Positions 1-17,607 of a stretch of 64,000 nt of DNA are shown one piece after another (position 1 is the first letter of the stretch; each line of letters opens with the position of its first letter). The stretch comes from Elysia crispata. Lineage: Eukaryota; Mollusca; Gastropoda; Plakobranchidae. A program made the position numbers and the translations under genes. The notes under the pieces were generated by a model, which had not been told where the DNA came from, did not search any database, and saw only the letters and a program-made list of their open reading frames with translations. The stretch covers positions 942,501 to 1,006,500 of the forward strand of contig JAWDGP010001389.1 in NCBI GenBank assembly GCA_033675545.1. The letters are read 5' to 3'.

Positions 1-614
1 ACACCGCTGTGGACGTTTCTGTCGCTATGATTAGACCTCTGTGGACGTTTCTGACGCTATGATTAGACCTCTATGGACGTTTCTATCGCTATGATTAGAC
101 CTCTGTGGACGTTTCTGTCGCTATGATTAGACCTCTGTGGACGTTTCTGACGCTATGATTAGACCTGTGTGGACGTTTCTGGCGCTATAAGTAGACCTCT
201 GCGGACGTTTCTGACGCTATGATTAGACCTCTGTGGACGTTTCTGTCGCTATGATTAGACCTCTGTGGGCGTTTCAGATGCTATGATTAGACCTCTGTGG
301 ACGTTTCTGGCGCTATAAGTAGACCTCTGTGGACGTTTCTGGCGCTATGATTAGACCTCTGTGGACGTTTCTGTCGCTATGATTAGACCTCTGTTGATGT
401 TTCTGACGCTATGATTAGACCTCTGTGGACGTTTCTGTCGCTATGATTAGACCTCTGTGGACGTTTCTGGCGCTATGATTAGACCTCTGTGGACGTTTCT
501 GGCGCTATGATTAGACCTCTGTGGACGTTTCTGGCGCTATGATTAGACCTCTGTGGACGTTTCTGACGATATGATTAGACCTCTGTGGACGTTTCTGACG
601 CTATGATTAGACTT
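1..614. repeat. 32-bp minisatellite, about 19 copies, cut by window edge
   Basis: Head-to-tail copies of TCTGTGGACGTTTCTGGCGC followed by TATGATTAGACC. Variation is concentrated at the GACGC, GTCGC or GGCGC site and in a TATAAGTAG variant. It begins before the window. Confidence 0.97.
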
Positions 615-2758
<2,144 letters not shown>

Positions 2759-3025
2759 ACAGGACGACGAAGAGGAGGTCGAGGTCGAGGAGGAGAGGGA
2801 ATAAAAAAGATCAATGATGATGAACATTTAGTTGAAAAAAACGAAGGTAATAAAAACAGAAGTTCAAAATAAGGTATTTGCGGTGGATGGTGACCATTTA
2901 ACATTATTAAACACCCACGAAAAGATCAAGAAAAGAGAAATAAAATGAGAGTAGAAAAAAAAAGAAGCTGAAAGTGGATTTTGTGATGAATTCCTTGATA
3001 TTTATCGCATTGTTTGCTGTTTCAG

Positions 3026-3175
3026 GCATTGATGGTAATGTGATGCCGTCCACCATCTATAAGGTGCGTGTGAAGACCGGCCGGAGAACGCCCTCGAGCC
3101 ACGGAACAAGTGTGTCGCCCCGGTATTCCTATACCGAGGATGATTTGTGGGACAGAGGCATGAGCTCAATGACAG
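3026..3175 (+). CDS. Candidate internal exon of an unidentified upstream gene
   Basis: After an acceptor-like TGCTGTTTCAG the sequence turns GC-rich with mostly G or C at third positions. It reads GNVMPSTIYKVRVKTGRRTP then a Ser/Tyr stretch and YTEDDLWDRGMSSMTG, up to a donor-like ACAG|GTTCAG. An earlier donor-like AAG|GTGCGT lies at 3064. YKVRVKTG recalls the first strand of PLAT domains, but what follows does not continue that pattern. Its exit phase (1 base over) does not fit the next candidate at 5437 directly, so a missing exon or a different donor is needed. Function unknown. Confidence 0.4.
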
Positions 3176-3185
3176 GTTCAGTCTA

Positions 3186-3985
3186 GATCCTCCTCCTCAT
3201 CGGATGATTGATTGGTTGTGTGATTGATTGATTGATTAATGATACAAATGTGTTGGGTATAAACAGCCTGTTACTGCCAATTTTTTTATGCCATGTGAGT
3301 CGCGCCATTGCGCTAGTTGCGCAGAGGAACGTGAAATCAAGCGGCTTCTTCTCCATGCGCTGATTGGGGAGAGAGCGTGAACCTGAGAGGGTAAATGGTT
3401 ACACCGTCCACGCAACGGACAACCTATGGTTCACCATGTTGTTATGAAATAATCATTCGTCATTTACAATGTTTTCTTCTCTTCGATTGCAAGCAAAGAG
3501 CAACTGCTTTATTAGCTTTTTGTTGGTTTGTTGTTTTTGTTGTTTATTTTTGCTTGGTTGGTTTTTCCTTTAGAATATCGATAGACAGAAGATATTTAAA
3601 GATAATGATAAACCATGTGACGTTTTAGACCAATCATACCGTTTTAACGAAGAGTAGGAGGTCATCCATCTCTTGTATAACTATGACCTGTGATAGATTG
3701 GTGGGGGTTTTTTTGCTATGTATTTTCTTATGTTTGCTATAATATTTATCTTTATGTTCTTTTCTTCCTTTTGTTTCCAACTATCTTGGGTCAGGACAAT
3801 TCACACTTCCTCGCGGGCTGTTTAAAAAAGAGTATTTCTTCTTTATACAATGTTGACTTTCTTATTAAACTCTCACTATACTTTAAAAGACATTGTTTCG
3901 GCACAAATATTCAACGCTTTGCCCAGAGGATAATCCCTACCTAATGTTAAATTGTTTTATTAGATCATCTCTATTGTTTTTCGTT
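3186..3985. other. Presumed intron, no gene seen
   Basis: Holds a short TGATTGATTGAT run at about 3204-3237 and T-rich sequence. No coding bias. Confidence 0.4.
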
Positions 3986-3988
3986 GAT

Positions 3989-5400
3989 ATGTTACCTTCC
4001 CTATCCGTCTCGCACATATAGAGGTCTACATGGATGTGTTACCTTCCCCATCCGTGTCGCACATATAGAGGTCTATATGGATGTGTTACCTTCCCCATCC
4101 GTGTCGCACATATAGAGGTCTGTATGGATGTGTTACCTTCCCCATCCGTGTCGCACATATAGAGGTCTATATGGATGTGTTACCTTCCCCATCCGTGTCG
4201 CACATATAGAGGTCTACATGGATGTGTTACCTTCCCCATCCGTGTCGCACATATAGAGGTCTATATGGATGTGTTACCTTCCCCATCCGTGTCGCACATA
4301 TAGAGGTCTATATGGATGTGTTACCTTCCCCATCCGTGTCGCACATATAGAGGTCTATATGGATGTGTTACCTTCCCCATCCGTGTCGCACATATAGAGG
4401 TCTACATGGATGTGTTACCTTCCCCATCCGTGTCGCACATATAGAGGTCTACATGGATGTGTTACCTTCCCCATCCGTGTCGCACATATTGAGGTCTACA
4501 TGGATGTGTTACCTTCCCCATCCGTGTCGCACATATAGAGGTCTACATGGATGTGTTACCTTCCCCATCCGTGTCGGACATATAGAGGTCTATATGGATG
4601 TGTTACCCTCCCGCGCCCGATCCGTGTCGCACATAGGTCTACAAGGACGTGTTACCTTCCCCATCTGAGTCGCACATATAGAGGTCTATATGGATGTGTT
4701 ACCCTCCCGCGCCCGATCCGTGTCGCACATAGGTCTACAAGGACGTGTTACCTTCCCCATCTGAGTCGCACATATAGTGGTCTACATTCGTGTGTTCGAT
4801 TCCTCATCCGTGTTGCTCATCATATTATAGTGGTCGGCATTGGTGTTAACCTCCCCATCCGCGTCGCACATAATCATTGTAGTTTAAACTTGTGTGTTAC
4901 CCTCCCCATCCGAGTTGCACATATAGGGTTCTACATTTGTGTGTTACCTTCCCTCTCCGTGTCGCACTTATAGCGGTCCTACATTATTTTGTGCGTTATC
5001 CTCCCCATCCGTGTCACACATAAAGTGGTCCTACATTATTTTGCGCATTACCATCCCCATCCGTGTCGCACATAAAGTGGTCTATATTGATGTGTTACCC
5101 TCCCCATCCGTGTCGCACATATAGTGGTCTATATTGATGTGTTACCCTCCCCATCCGTGTCGCACATAAAGTGGTCTATATTGATGTGTTACCCTCCCCA
5201 TCCGTGTCGCACATAAAGTGGTCTATATTGATGTGTTACCCTCCCCATCCGTGTCGCACATAAAGTGGTCTATATTGATGTGTTACCCTCCCCATCCGTG
5301 TCGCACATAAAGTGGTCTATATTGATGTGTTTCCCTCCCCATCCGTGTCGCACTTATAGCGGTCCTACATTATTTTGTGCCTTACCCTCCCCATCTGTTT
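3989..5400. repeat. 47-bp minisatellite with sub-variants, about 30 copies
   Basis: Unit built on GTGTTACCTTCCCCATCCGT and GTCGCACATATAGAGGTCTA. Three zones are visible: a near-perfect block to about 4590, two copies of a longer composite unit with CCCGCGCCCGATCCG at about 4595-4780, and a block with ACATAAAGTGG and TTGATGTG at about 5010-5340. The ends are degenerate. It abuts the candidate exon at 5437. Confidence 0.95.
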
Positions 5401-5436
5401 GGCACACCTAGTGATCTACCTGGTGATCTACTTCAG

Positions 5437-5608
5437 TATGGGCACGCCGATCCGTATCTTGCCTTACTTCATTCGCTTCCAATTCAACGACTTTCCTATC
5501 ATCATGATGCTGAGTCTCCTGCGACAGGCCTTCCAGGCTGGCACTTTACTCTTCCTCTACTTGAGCAGCAATCTGGTCAGAATGACCGTCACGGAACTCA
5601 CTGCCCAA
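5437..5608 (+). CDS. Candidate internal exon of an unidentified upstream gene
   Basis: Acceptor CTACTTCAG, donor CAA|GTAAGA. In the frame of ATG 5438 nearly all third positions are C or G, and it reads MGTPIRILPYFIRFQF, then a hydrophobic LLRQAFQAGTLLFLYLSSNL and VRMTVTELTAQ. A second open frame (YGHADPYLALLHS...) has poor third-position bias and is probably a shadow. It ends in phase 0, which fits the terminal exon at 8833. It starts directly at the end of the 47-bp minisatellite. I do not recognise the family. Confidence 0.42.
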
Positions 5609-5650
5609 GTAAGATAGTTGGATCGCCTAAAAATAAACAAGCCAATCAAT

Positions 5651-5654
<4 letters not shown>

Positions 5655-5694
<40 letters not shown>
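5655..5694. repeat. (AT)n microsatellite
   Basis: About 20 AT units directly after the AATCAATCAATC run. Confidence 0.95.
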
Positions 5695-5698
<4 letters not shown>

Positions 5699-6012
5699 GC
5701 ATCTTTAGTTTAAGAGCCCAGCGCTATTTTGATGCAGTTATTAGCAACCAAGATTTATATACATATAATTATTTATAGACAGATAGATGTAATTTGCTAG
5801 GTCGTTAAGGACGTTTTATTATCCTCTTATTTGCGCCTAGTGTCTAATTCTTTATGCTATTATCATACATTGTGCATTGCGTCCTTATTAGCTCTTTTTG
5901 AAAAGGAAAAAGTAATAAATCTAAGCCCCAAGGCACATCTTTGACTTCCTGTTACATTGTATTTTATTTTAAATAAAATCCGCTCAAAATATTTCCCTTC
6001 CTTCTCTCCCTC

Positions 6013-6069
6013 CCCTAACCCTAACCCTAACCCTAGCCCTAACCCTAACCCTAACCCTAACCCTAACCC
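6013..6069. repeat. Interstitial telomeric tract (CCCTAA)n
   Basis: Nine to ten CCCTAA units with one CCCTAG variant. The TTAGGG type is the telomere repeat of molluscs and vertebrates. It lies between ordinary sequence on both sides, so it is interstitial rather than a chromosome end. Confidence 0.92.
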
Positions 6070-6254
6070 GCCGATAAACTCCATTTATGAAACACTCCTA
6101 GTTAAATCACGGGTAGATCTATCTGAACCAGCGCAAAATAAAAAAAAAAACTTATGTCAAGCTGTGCCCAGCATCCTTGCACATCCGCCAGTTAATCACT
6201 CTATGTATACGTCTGTGTTTATTCCGTACTTTCACCACACCTGCAACACTCATG

Positions 6255-6785
6255 CCGCCTCCAGCTAACCACAGGCCAGTAGAATTTATGTAAAACTCTT
6301 CCCTATTCTTACCGACTCTTGGCAAGAAGTTAACCATACCCCACCACACTCTTACCTCCTCCAGCTAACCACAGGCCAGTAGAATTTATGTAAAACTCTT
6401 CCCTATTCTTACCGACTCTTGACAAGAAGTTAACCATACCCCACCACACTCTTACCTCCTCCAGCTAACCACAGGGCAGTATTATTGTGTTGAACTTTTC
6501 CCTATTTTCACCGACTCTTGGTCAAAAGTTAATCATACCCTACTATACTCCTACCTCCTGCAGCTAATCACAGGGCAGTATATCTATATGTGAACTCTTT
6601 CCTATTCTTACCGACTCTTGGCAGGAAGTTAACATACCCCACCACACTCTTACCTCCTCCAGCTAACCACAGGGCAGTATTATTGTGTTGAACTTTTCCC
6701 TATTCTCACCGACTCTTGGTCAAAAGTTAACCATACCCTACTATACTTCTACTTCCTCCAGCTAACCACAGTGCAGTATGCATCG
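6255..6785. repeat. 100-bp tandem repeat, about 5.3 copies
   Basis: CCAGCTAACCACAG recurs at 6261, 6361, 6461, 6561, about 6659 and about 6758, with CTATTCTTACCGACTCTTGG and AAGAAGTTAACCATACCCC in each unit. Later copies are more diverged. Confidence 0.93.
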
Positions 6786-8772
<1,987 letters not shown>

Positions 8773-8832
8773 AATTTATATTATATAAACAAAACGATCT
8801 GTTCTGTTTTGGGCTATCTCCCAGCATACCAG

Positions 8833-9018
8833 TCGCCGCCCACCTCGACACTCCGCTTTGACCGGATTGAGATGGGCCTGAACAAGAACGAAGTGACCAA
8901 GCGGCAGACCATTGCCCTGACCAAACGGAGCCAGACCCACACGACTCCGCACAAAGGCGAAAGTCTCCCCGGGTGGCATAGTTTCAGCGTGCCCTACACA
9001 ACAGAGACCAATGTATAA
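8833..9018 (+). CDS. Candidate terminal coding exon of an unidentified gene
   Basis: Very strong third-position G/C bias in an otherwise AT-rich region. Reads SPPTSTLRFDRIEMGLNKNE, VTKRQTIALTKRSQTHTTPH, KGESLPGWHSFSVPYTTETN, V, stop at 9016-9018. Acceptor is ACCAG before 8833 (phase 0, fitting the 5437-5608 exon) or TCTCCCAG before 8825, which has the better pyrimidine tract but another phase. A basic, Thr-rich C-terminus with no domain I recognise. The gene runs in the same direction as WDR59 and ends 9.7 kb before it. Confidence 0.5.
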   Translation, partial: SPPTSTLRFDRIEMGLNKNEVTKRQTIALTKRSQTHTTPHKGESLPGWHSFSVPYTTETNV

Positions 9019-10660
9019 AGGCAGGCATCCGAGCCCTGCGCGCGCGTGTGTGTGTGTTTATAGGAATGTTCTACTGGTTCACTGTAGCATGGAAGCTGGT
9101 CATTTTTTTTTTTTACAAATTTGTTTCACTAAAAAAAGGGGACCTCATTTCAAAAAATATACATCTAAAATGTAATAAGGTGTAAATTTTTAGATTGGAA
9201 ACAGCTATTCTCTTCCAATCTCAGTCCTGTCTTTGCAATGGAAGAAAATATTTTGTATTATTGCAACATCATGGCATTAGTGCAATGGTAGTTCGGTGTG
9301 CGAGTGTCTACCTCAAGCAGGCAGGCAGGCAGAGGAGACGGAAAGATCTCAGAGACAAATCAATGTGATCCAGGGTCCAACAAGTGTTTTGACTTATGGT
9401 GTGTATGTGGGGGAGGGCGAGGGAAAGGTTGCTCTGAAAGCAAAATTAAAATCTCTATTTGTATGTTTTGATGTAATGCGGAATATATAATTTATTCCAA
9501 ATTTCATTACCGGTATACTGAATACATTCGAAATTTGTAGATGAAACTGACATTTTAATATATTATCAAACATATCAAAAATGTGTGGCAGGTCGAGCTA
9601 AAGCTTTCAGAAAATATTTTAAAAAGTCCGTATCAACTAAGGGAACCTCCTTCGAGATGGACATCTGTACAGCTAGATTTTGTTGATGTAAAATTGAGTA
9701 AAACATAAAGCGAGTTATGCCTAAGACTTGTAAACCTAATCACTGTACATACGTTGTTTACAATGGCTTAATACAACCTTCTCATTTGACTGCACCAGAA
9801 CTTGCACTTGCTTGGCTATATTTTTAATCACAGAGAATTTCTTATACTTCCATCTCTCTTCTCTGTCAAGGAAGGGCAGTAAAGTTCTGTCTTCATTAGC
9901 GCCAGAATCGCTTTTCCACGCAATCTTACAATCACAATGAAAGTGTAAAATTCATGAAGGGTATAAAAATTCAGAATTGTATAAAAATTCAAGATATAAA
10001 AATTTGGAAAATTGAAGAAAATGCATGTTTCATTTGCTATTTAGCTCTCTCTTTTTTTTTTTAAAGTGAAGGCGACTTTTCTCACACGGCTTGTGTTCGA
10101 TAGTGGAAGAATGTGTCTCTACCTGCACCATGATGGTTTCTTGGACAAAGAAGAGAACTCAGTGATGGATGCCATCAGTGAGCAGGTTGTGTCAGCAAGA
10201 CAGCCAGTCAGTCAACCAACCACTTACCAATTAACGAATCAAGTTCCTCTTATGAGACCAGTAGTATCATTGCAGCTACTGACGTGCCACATGAGAATTG
10301 TTTTGATGTAATAAATGCCTCAAAGAATAATGAACCCCCCACCCCCACCCCAAAAAAAAAAATTCACTTTTTATTAATTTTCCGCGTTCTCTTTTTTTTC
10401 AATCTCACAGAGTTTTACAGAAAACAAAATAAGAAAATATTAAAATTTGTTTTAAGTTTTCAAAACAAATCATCGAGTTTCTTTATTTATTTTCGTTTTG
10501 TTTTGCTTTGTTGTTTTGTTTTTTTTTCTTTTTCTTGTTTTTTTTTTTTTTTTTTTTTGTTTGGTTGGTTGCTTCTTTATTGTTCTGTTTTGTTTGGGGT
10601 TTTTTTTTTGCATATCATTCTGGTTTGCTTCTAAACATTCCGAGTAGATATTGATGAAAT
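9019..10660. other. 3' flank of the upstream gene, no further gene seen
   Basis: Starts with a CGCGCGCGTGTGTGTGTG run, which may be 3' UTR. An AATAAA signal lies at about 10309, before a C- and A-rich stretch. T-rich runs follow to 10620. The 10066-10311 open frame (TFLTRLVFDSGRMCLYLHHD) is unrecognised and lacks strong coding bias. Confidence 0.35.
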
Positions 10661-11372
10661 ACAGTGAAGTGGGTATAATAGAAGTCATAGTAAGAAGATC
10701 AGAGTGAAGTGGGTATAATAGAAGTCATAGTAAGAAGATCAGAGTGAAGTGGGTATAATAGAAGTCATAGTAAGAAGATCAGAGTGAAGTGGGTATAATA
10801 GAAGTCATAGTAAGAAGACCATGAAATACAGTGAAGTGGGTATAATAGAAGTCATAGTAAGAAGATCAGAGTGAAGTGGGTATAATAGAAGTCATAGTAA
10901 GAAGATCAGAGTGAAGTGGGTATAATAGAAGTCATAGTAAGAAGATCAGAGTGAAGTGGGTATAATAGAAGTCATAGTAAGAAGATCAGAGTGAAGTGGG
11001 TATAATAGAAGTCATAGTAAGAAGACCATGAAATACAGTGAAGTGGGTATAATAGAAGTCATAGTAAGAAGATCATGAAATACAGTGAAGTGGGTATAAT
11101 AGAAGTCATAGTAAGAAGATCATGAAATACAGTGAAGTGGGTATAATAGAAGTCATAGTAAGAAGATCAGAGTGAAGTGGGTATAATAGAAGTCATAGTA
11201 AGAAGATCAGAGTGAAGTGGGTATAATAGAAGTCATAGTAAGAAGATCAGAGTGAAGTGGGTATAATAGAAGTCATAGTAAGAAGATCAGAGTGAAGTGG
11301 GTATAATAGAAGTCATAGTAAGAAGATCAGAGTGAAGTGGGTATAATAGAAGTCATAGTAAGAAGATCAGAG
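10661..11372. repeat. 40-bp minisatellite, about 17 copies
   Basis: Unit TCAGAGTGAAGTGGGTATAA plus TAGAAGTCATAGTAAGAAGA. A longer variant, with CATGAAATACAG in place of CAGAG, recurs at intervals, so the array has two unit types and a partial higher-order pattern. Confidence 0.97.
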
Positions 11373-12669
11373 GCAGGTTTCAAATAAAAAAAAAAACAGA
11401 AATAAACATAGAAACATGAGCGAAATGCGCGTGGAAATCAGTTTAGGATAATTATATGTTTAATAATTGAGAAAAAAAGGTTTGATCGAAACAAAAAATG
11501 AAAACTTTTAACTGGATGATGTGGATTAGATTTAATGCATGTTGAACGAGAAATCTGAATAATAATTAATATGCATTTGGTCCTGGGCTCAGAATTCAAG
11601 GGAAAACTGTTCCCATTCCTCTAGGAGTCCATGGTGATGTCATCACTGAAATGATATGTTTGGTCCTGGGCTCAAAGTTTTTTAGACATAGCAATACCAC
11701 GCACTTATCTTAAAATTTGGACAATATCGCTTATACTATAGACCACAAAATGTGTATTAGATCCCACTGACTAACTTACCAAAATGTTTTAAGTCTTTTT
11801 ATTTAGGAATGTACGAAAAATACTTTAATGAAGATCATTGATATAAGGACGTAAGGGAAAGCAAGGCTGGAAAAAGATGAGAAGAGTAGTAAATGAAAGT
11901 GAATAGAGATGAGGGCAAAACAGGAGAGCAAGAAGGAAGAGAAGCATAAGTTGAAAGATATTAACACAAAAAAAGAAGAAAGTTAAATGAGTATGTCATA
12001 ATGGAGAGAAAGAAAGCGACAGTGGAAGAGAAAGATAAAAGGTGAAACAGAGACAAGAAGAAGAACAACAATAAGAAAAAGAACAAAAAATATAATAATT
12101 TTTTGGCTGCCTTTGATTTGATGGAGCATAATTCGCTCTCACTAGAAAAAAAAAAGATAGGATGTTTTGCTGTTGCTGGTTTTTTTTTCAATGTTGGTTT
12201 GTTTGATGTTCTAAGAAAGTTCTTTTGCTTTCCAGTCGTAAGCTCTGATCCTTTTTATTGCGTTTTAGCTCGACTTGTTCAATGTACGAAGTTGGACGTC
12301 AGAATTCTCACTGCAAGCTGCACTTTTAAATATCTCTTAAAAGGTCCAAGTTGGTAAGTCTTGTGACAGATGTCACCTGCTGACTAAAGAGACAACGTTA
12401 AAGTTCTTCATGCCTATGGAAAGCGTTTCTATAAGGTTGATTTTTCGTCTGTCATTGACATGTCGCTGGCATCTCTTGCATGAGAATCAAAGATATTAAA
12501 CTCTTCATTTTGTTAAATGTAACACGCATCGAGTAGTGTAATGTTCGTGTACCAATCGTAACCGTGACATAACACTTTTCTCCTCTGAGAGCCACTCGAT
12601 AAAATCAGGGCGCCTTTAGCAAGGAACTTGAGTGACAAGACGACTTGCATTCGCTTAGTCAGCCAGAGT
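11373..12669. other. Intergenic stretch, no gene seen
   Basis: A short duplication, TTTGGTCCTGGGCTCA, occurs at about 11576 and 11660. A purine-rich AAGAAGAA zone spans 11930-12090. Nothing recognisable beyond that. Confidence 0.4.
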
Positions 12670-14893
12670 GCTAGGACACATCAGACATAACAGGACAGAC
12701 CTCATGGATCTCACACATCAGAGTGATAAGACATGACAGGACAGACCTCATGGATCTCACACATCAGAGTGATAAGACATGACTGGACAGACCTCATGGA
12801 TCTCACACATCAGAGTGATAAGACATGACAGGACAGACCTCATGGATCTCACACATCAGAGTGATAAGACATGACAGGACAGACCTCATGGATCTCACAC
12901 ATCAGAGTGATAAGACATGACAGGACAGACCTCATGGATCTCGTACATCAGAGTGATAAGACATGACTGGACAGACCTCATGGATCTCACACATCAGAGT
13001 GATAAGACATGACTGGACAGACCTCATGGATCTCGTACATCAGAGTGATAAGACATGACTGGACAGACCTCATGGATCTCACACATCAGAGTGATAAGAC
13101 ATGACTGGACAGACCTCATGGATCTCACACATCAGAGTGATAAGACATGACTGGACAGACCTCATGGATCTCACACATCAGAGTGATAAGACATGACTGG
13201 ACAGACCTCATGGATCTCACACATCAGAGTGATAAGACATGACTGGACAGACCTCATGGATCTCACACATCAGAGTGATAAGACATGACTGGACAGACCT
13301 CATGGATCTCACACATCAGAGTGATAAGACATGACTGGACAGACCTCATGGATCTCGTACATCAGAGTGATAAGACATGACTGGACAGACCTCATGGATC
13401 TCACACATCAGAGTGATAAGACATGACTGGACAGACCTCATGGATCTCACACATCAGAGTGATAAGACATGACTGGACAGACCTCATGGATCTCACACAT
13501 CAGAATGATAAGACATGACTGGACAGACCTCATGGATCTCACACATCAGAGTGATAAGACATGACTGGACAGACCTCATGGATCTCACACATCAGAGTGA
13601 TAAGACATGACTGGACAGACCTCATGGATCTCACACATCAGAGTGATAAGACATGACTGGACAGACCTCATGGATCTCACACATCAGAGTGATAAGACAT
13701 GACTGGACAGACCTCATGGATCTCACACATCAGAATGATAAGACATGACTGGACAGACCTCATGGATCTCACACATCAGAGTGATAAGACATGACTGGAC
13801 AGACCTCATGGATCTCACACATCAGAGTGATAAGACATGACTGGACAGACCTCATGGATCTCGTACATCAGAGTGATAAGACATGACTGGACAGACCTCA
13901 TGGATCTCACACATCAGAGTGATAAGACATGACTGGACAGACCTCATGGATCTCACACATCAGAGTGATAAGACATGACTGGACAGACCTCATGGATCTC
14001 ACACATCAGAGTGATAAGACATGACTGGACAGACCTCATGGATCTCGTACATCAGAGTGATAAGACATGACTGGACAGACCTCATGGATCTCACACATCA
14101 GAGTGATAAGACATGACTGGACAGACCTCATGGATCTCACACATCAGAGTGATAAGACATGACTGGACAGACCTCATGGATCTCACACATCAGAGTGATA
14201 AGACATGACTGGACAGACCTCATGGATCTCACACATCAGAGTGATAAGACATGACTGGACAGACCTCATGGATCTCACACATCAGAGTGATAAGACATGA
14301 CTGAACAGACCTCATGGATCTCACACATCAGAGTGATAAGACATGACTGGACAGACCTCATGGATCTCGTACATCAGAGTGATAAGACATGACTGGACAG
14401 ACCCCATGGATCTCACACATCAGAGTGATAAGACATGACTGGACAGACCTCATGGATCTCACACATCAGAGTGATAAGACATGACTGGACAGACCTCATG
14501 GATCTCACACATCAGAGTGATAAGACATGACTGACAGACCTCATGGATCTCGTACATCAGAGTGATAAGACATGACTGGGATCTCACACATCAGAGTGAT
14601 AAGACATGACTGGACAGACCTCATGGATCTCACACATCAGAGTGATAAGACATGACTGGACAGACCTCATGGATCTCACACATCAGAGTGATAAGACATG
14701 ACTGGACAGACCTCATGGATCTCACACATCAGAGTGATAAGACATGACTGGACAGACCTCATGGATCTCGTACATCAGAGTGATAAGACATGACTGGACA
14801 GACCTCATGGATCTCACACATCAGAGTGATAAGACATGACAGGACAGACCTCATGGATCTCTTACATCAGACATAATAGGACACACCTCATGG
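12670..14893. repeat. 46-bp minisatellite, about 48 copies
   Basis: Unit ACATCAGAGTGATAAGACAT plus GACTGGACAGACCTCATGGA plus TCTCAC. Copies are nearly identical. Variants are GACAGG for GACTGG (both edges only), TCGTAC for TCACAC (recurring every few units) and one shortened unit at about 14578. Edge copies are more diverged, as expected for an array homogenised from its centre. Confidence 0.97.
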
Positions 14894-15600
14894 ATCTCCA
14901 ATTTCGAGGATCCTGTGGACATTATCTGAAGTTCAGATGTTGATCTGCATGTGCTCATTCAGAATAATGCTTGTAAGAGTAGTGAACATAGATTGTAATT
15001 CTTCTCTATTATTTGAATCACTATCAGGGCGGTGTACATATGTAAGGAGGCTGGTATAGAATTTTTATTTATTTGTGGCGTAGCAGTAGGCCTTTAGAAC
15101 AGATCTTTAGTATATCAATTATCAGCTTGTGTGTGGAGCCAAGTGCACGTCTAGCTTCTTAATATTATTAGACTTAGTTTAATGGCGGGAAACTAGTCGC
15201 CGCCGCCCCCTAGCGGTTTATGTCTGTTTCTATAATAATTCGGAAGATACTTTGTTGTAATGATTACATTGGCTAGCCGATCTATTCTTTTGTTCCTGTC
15301 TAGCTGGCCAGAGAAGCTTTTCTTCGGTCGGCTTAGGCCGATTAGGGGATCTTGGGGAATTTAGGGAAACTACTAGTAATATTCAAATTTAAAGAAAAAA
15401 GACAGTAAACGACATGAAAAGTATCAATAATTTAAAGACACATAGGACAAGCCAATTTTTACTAAACATAAAAGAGTAGTTAAGTACAATTTTGAAACAA
15501 TAAAATGCAACTCCTGCACCCCATTTTTTGGTACATGAATTATTGTTTGTTTTCCCAGAGGATCGCCCTGATACTTCGAATCATTAAGATTTTAACACCA
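14894..15600. other. Intergenic stretch, no gene seen
   Basis: AT-rich; a small inverted repeat around GGTCGGCTTAGGCCGATTAG at about 15327. No coding bias. Confidence 0.4.
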
Positions 15601-15602
15601 AA

Positions 15603-16933
<1,331 letters not shown>

Positions 16934-17109
16934 ATCTATCTATGTCCTCTGTCTCTTCTGAGAAAGAGAGAGAGATATGAGGGAAACAGGCAGGCTGACA
17001 GACAGGAAAATATACACACAGGCACGGGATTTCATAAACAACAATGATATTGTAGTTAGATTGAGGCTAAATTAACTGGTTTACCATCGCGAGATTGGTT
17101 GTAAAGGCT

Positions 17110-17606
17110 AAATGGAGAGTTTCCCATCTTTTCTTTCTTTCTTACTTGTAAGTCCATCCAAAATATTTTCGCTGTTTTTCCCTGTCGCGTTTACCTTTGA
17201 TGCTTCCAGTTGTCTCAAGATGTGCTAGTTTCTCTCTACTCATCACATGGCCGTGGAAGGTTTCTTGGCATTTACGAATTCGATTTATGAGTTATCTTGG
17301 ATCAGCTTGTCGTAACACTGTTTCGTTTGATTTCTTTGCAGTTCATGAGATTCGTAGCATTCGTAAGGACTTTATTTCTGTTGCCACCAGTATTTTTTCT
17401 TTTCCTTCTTTTTTGTTTTGTTTTGTTTTTTTTTTGTTTGATTTTTTCCATCTATTTCGAATTGTTTAGGCCTCGCATCCATACATCAAGATGGGTTTAA
17501 TATAGCGCTCCAGGGTTCCTATTCTTCGTGTGAGGATGAAGATTTATTTATTTTTTTGTATCGATTTCATTCTTTTGGAAACTCATCAATTTTGCTTGCG
17601 GTATTC
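17110..17606 (-). mobile_element. LINE fragment, C-terminal end of ORF2, minus strand
   Basis: Read on the minus strand it gives HVMSREKLAHLETTGSIKGK, then RFLRRMLRISW-like and ECCIGP.LMYG-like stretches, which form the classic C-terminal tail of a non-LTR retrotransposon ORF2 (HVMRREKLEHL.TTG..EGKR). Frames change several times. The same family lies at 20.0-22.25 kb, where CATCCATACATCA and GCACTCCAGGG recur. Cut at its right end by the plus-strand LINE piece. Confidence 0.82.
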
Positions 17607-17607
17607 T

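Noticed and set aside
1-614. 32-bp tandem array as a CRISPR array
   Set aside because: Units are contiguous and there are no unique spacers; the genome is plainly eukaryotic with spliced genes.
5437-5608. Alternative frame YGHADPYLALLHSLPIQ in the candidate exon
   Set aside because: Third-position bias is weak in this frame and strong in the MGTPIRI frame.
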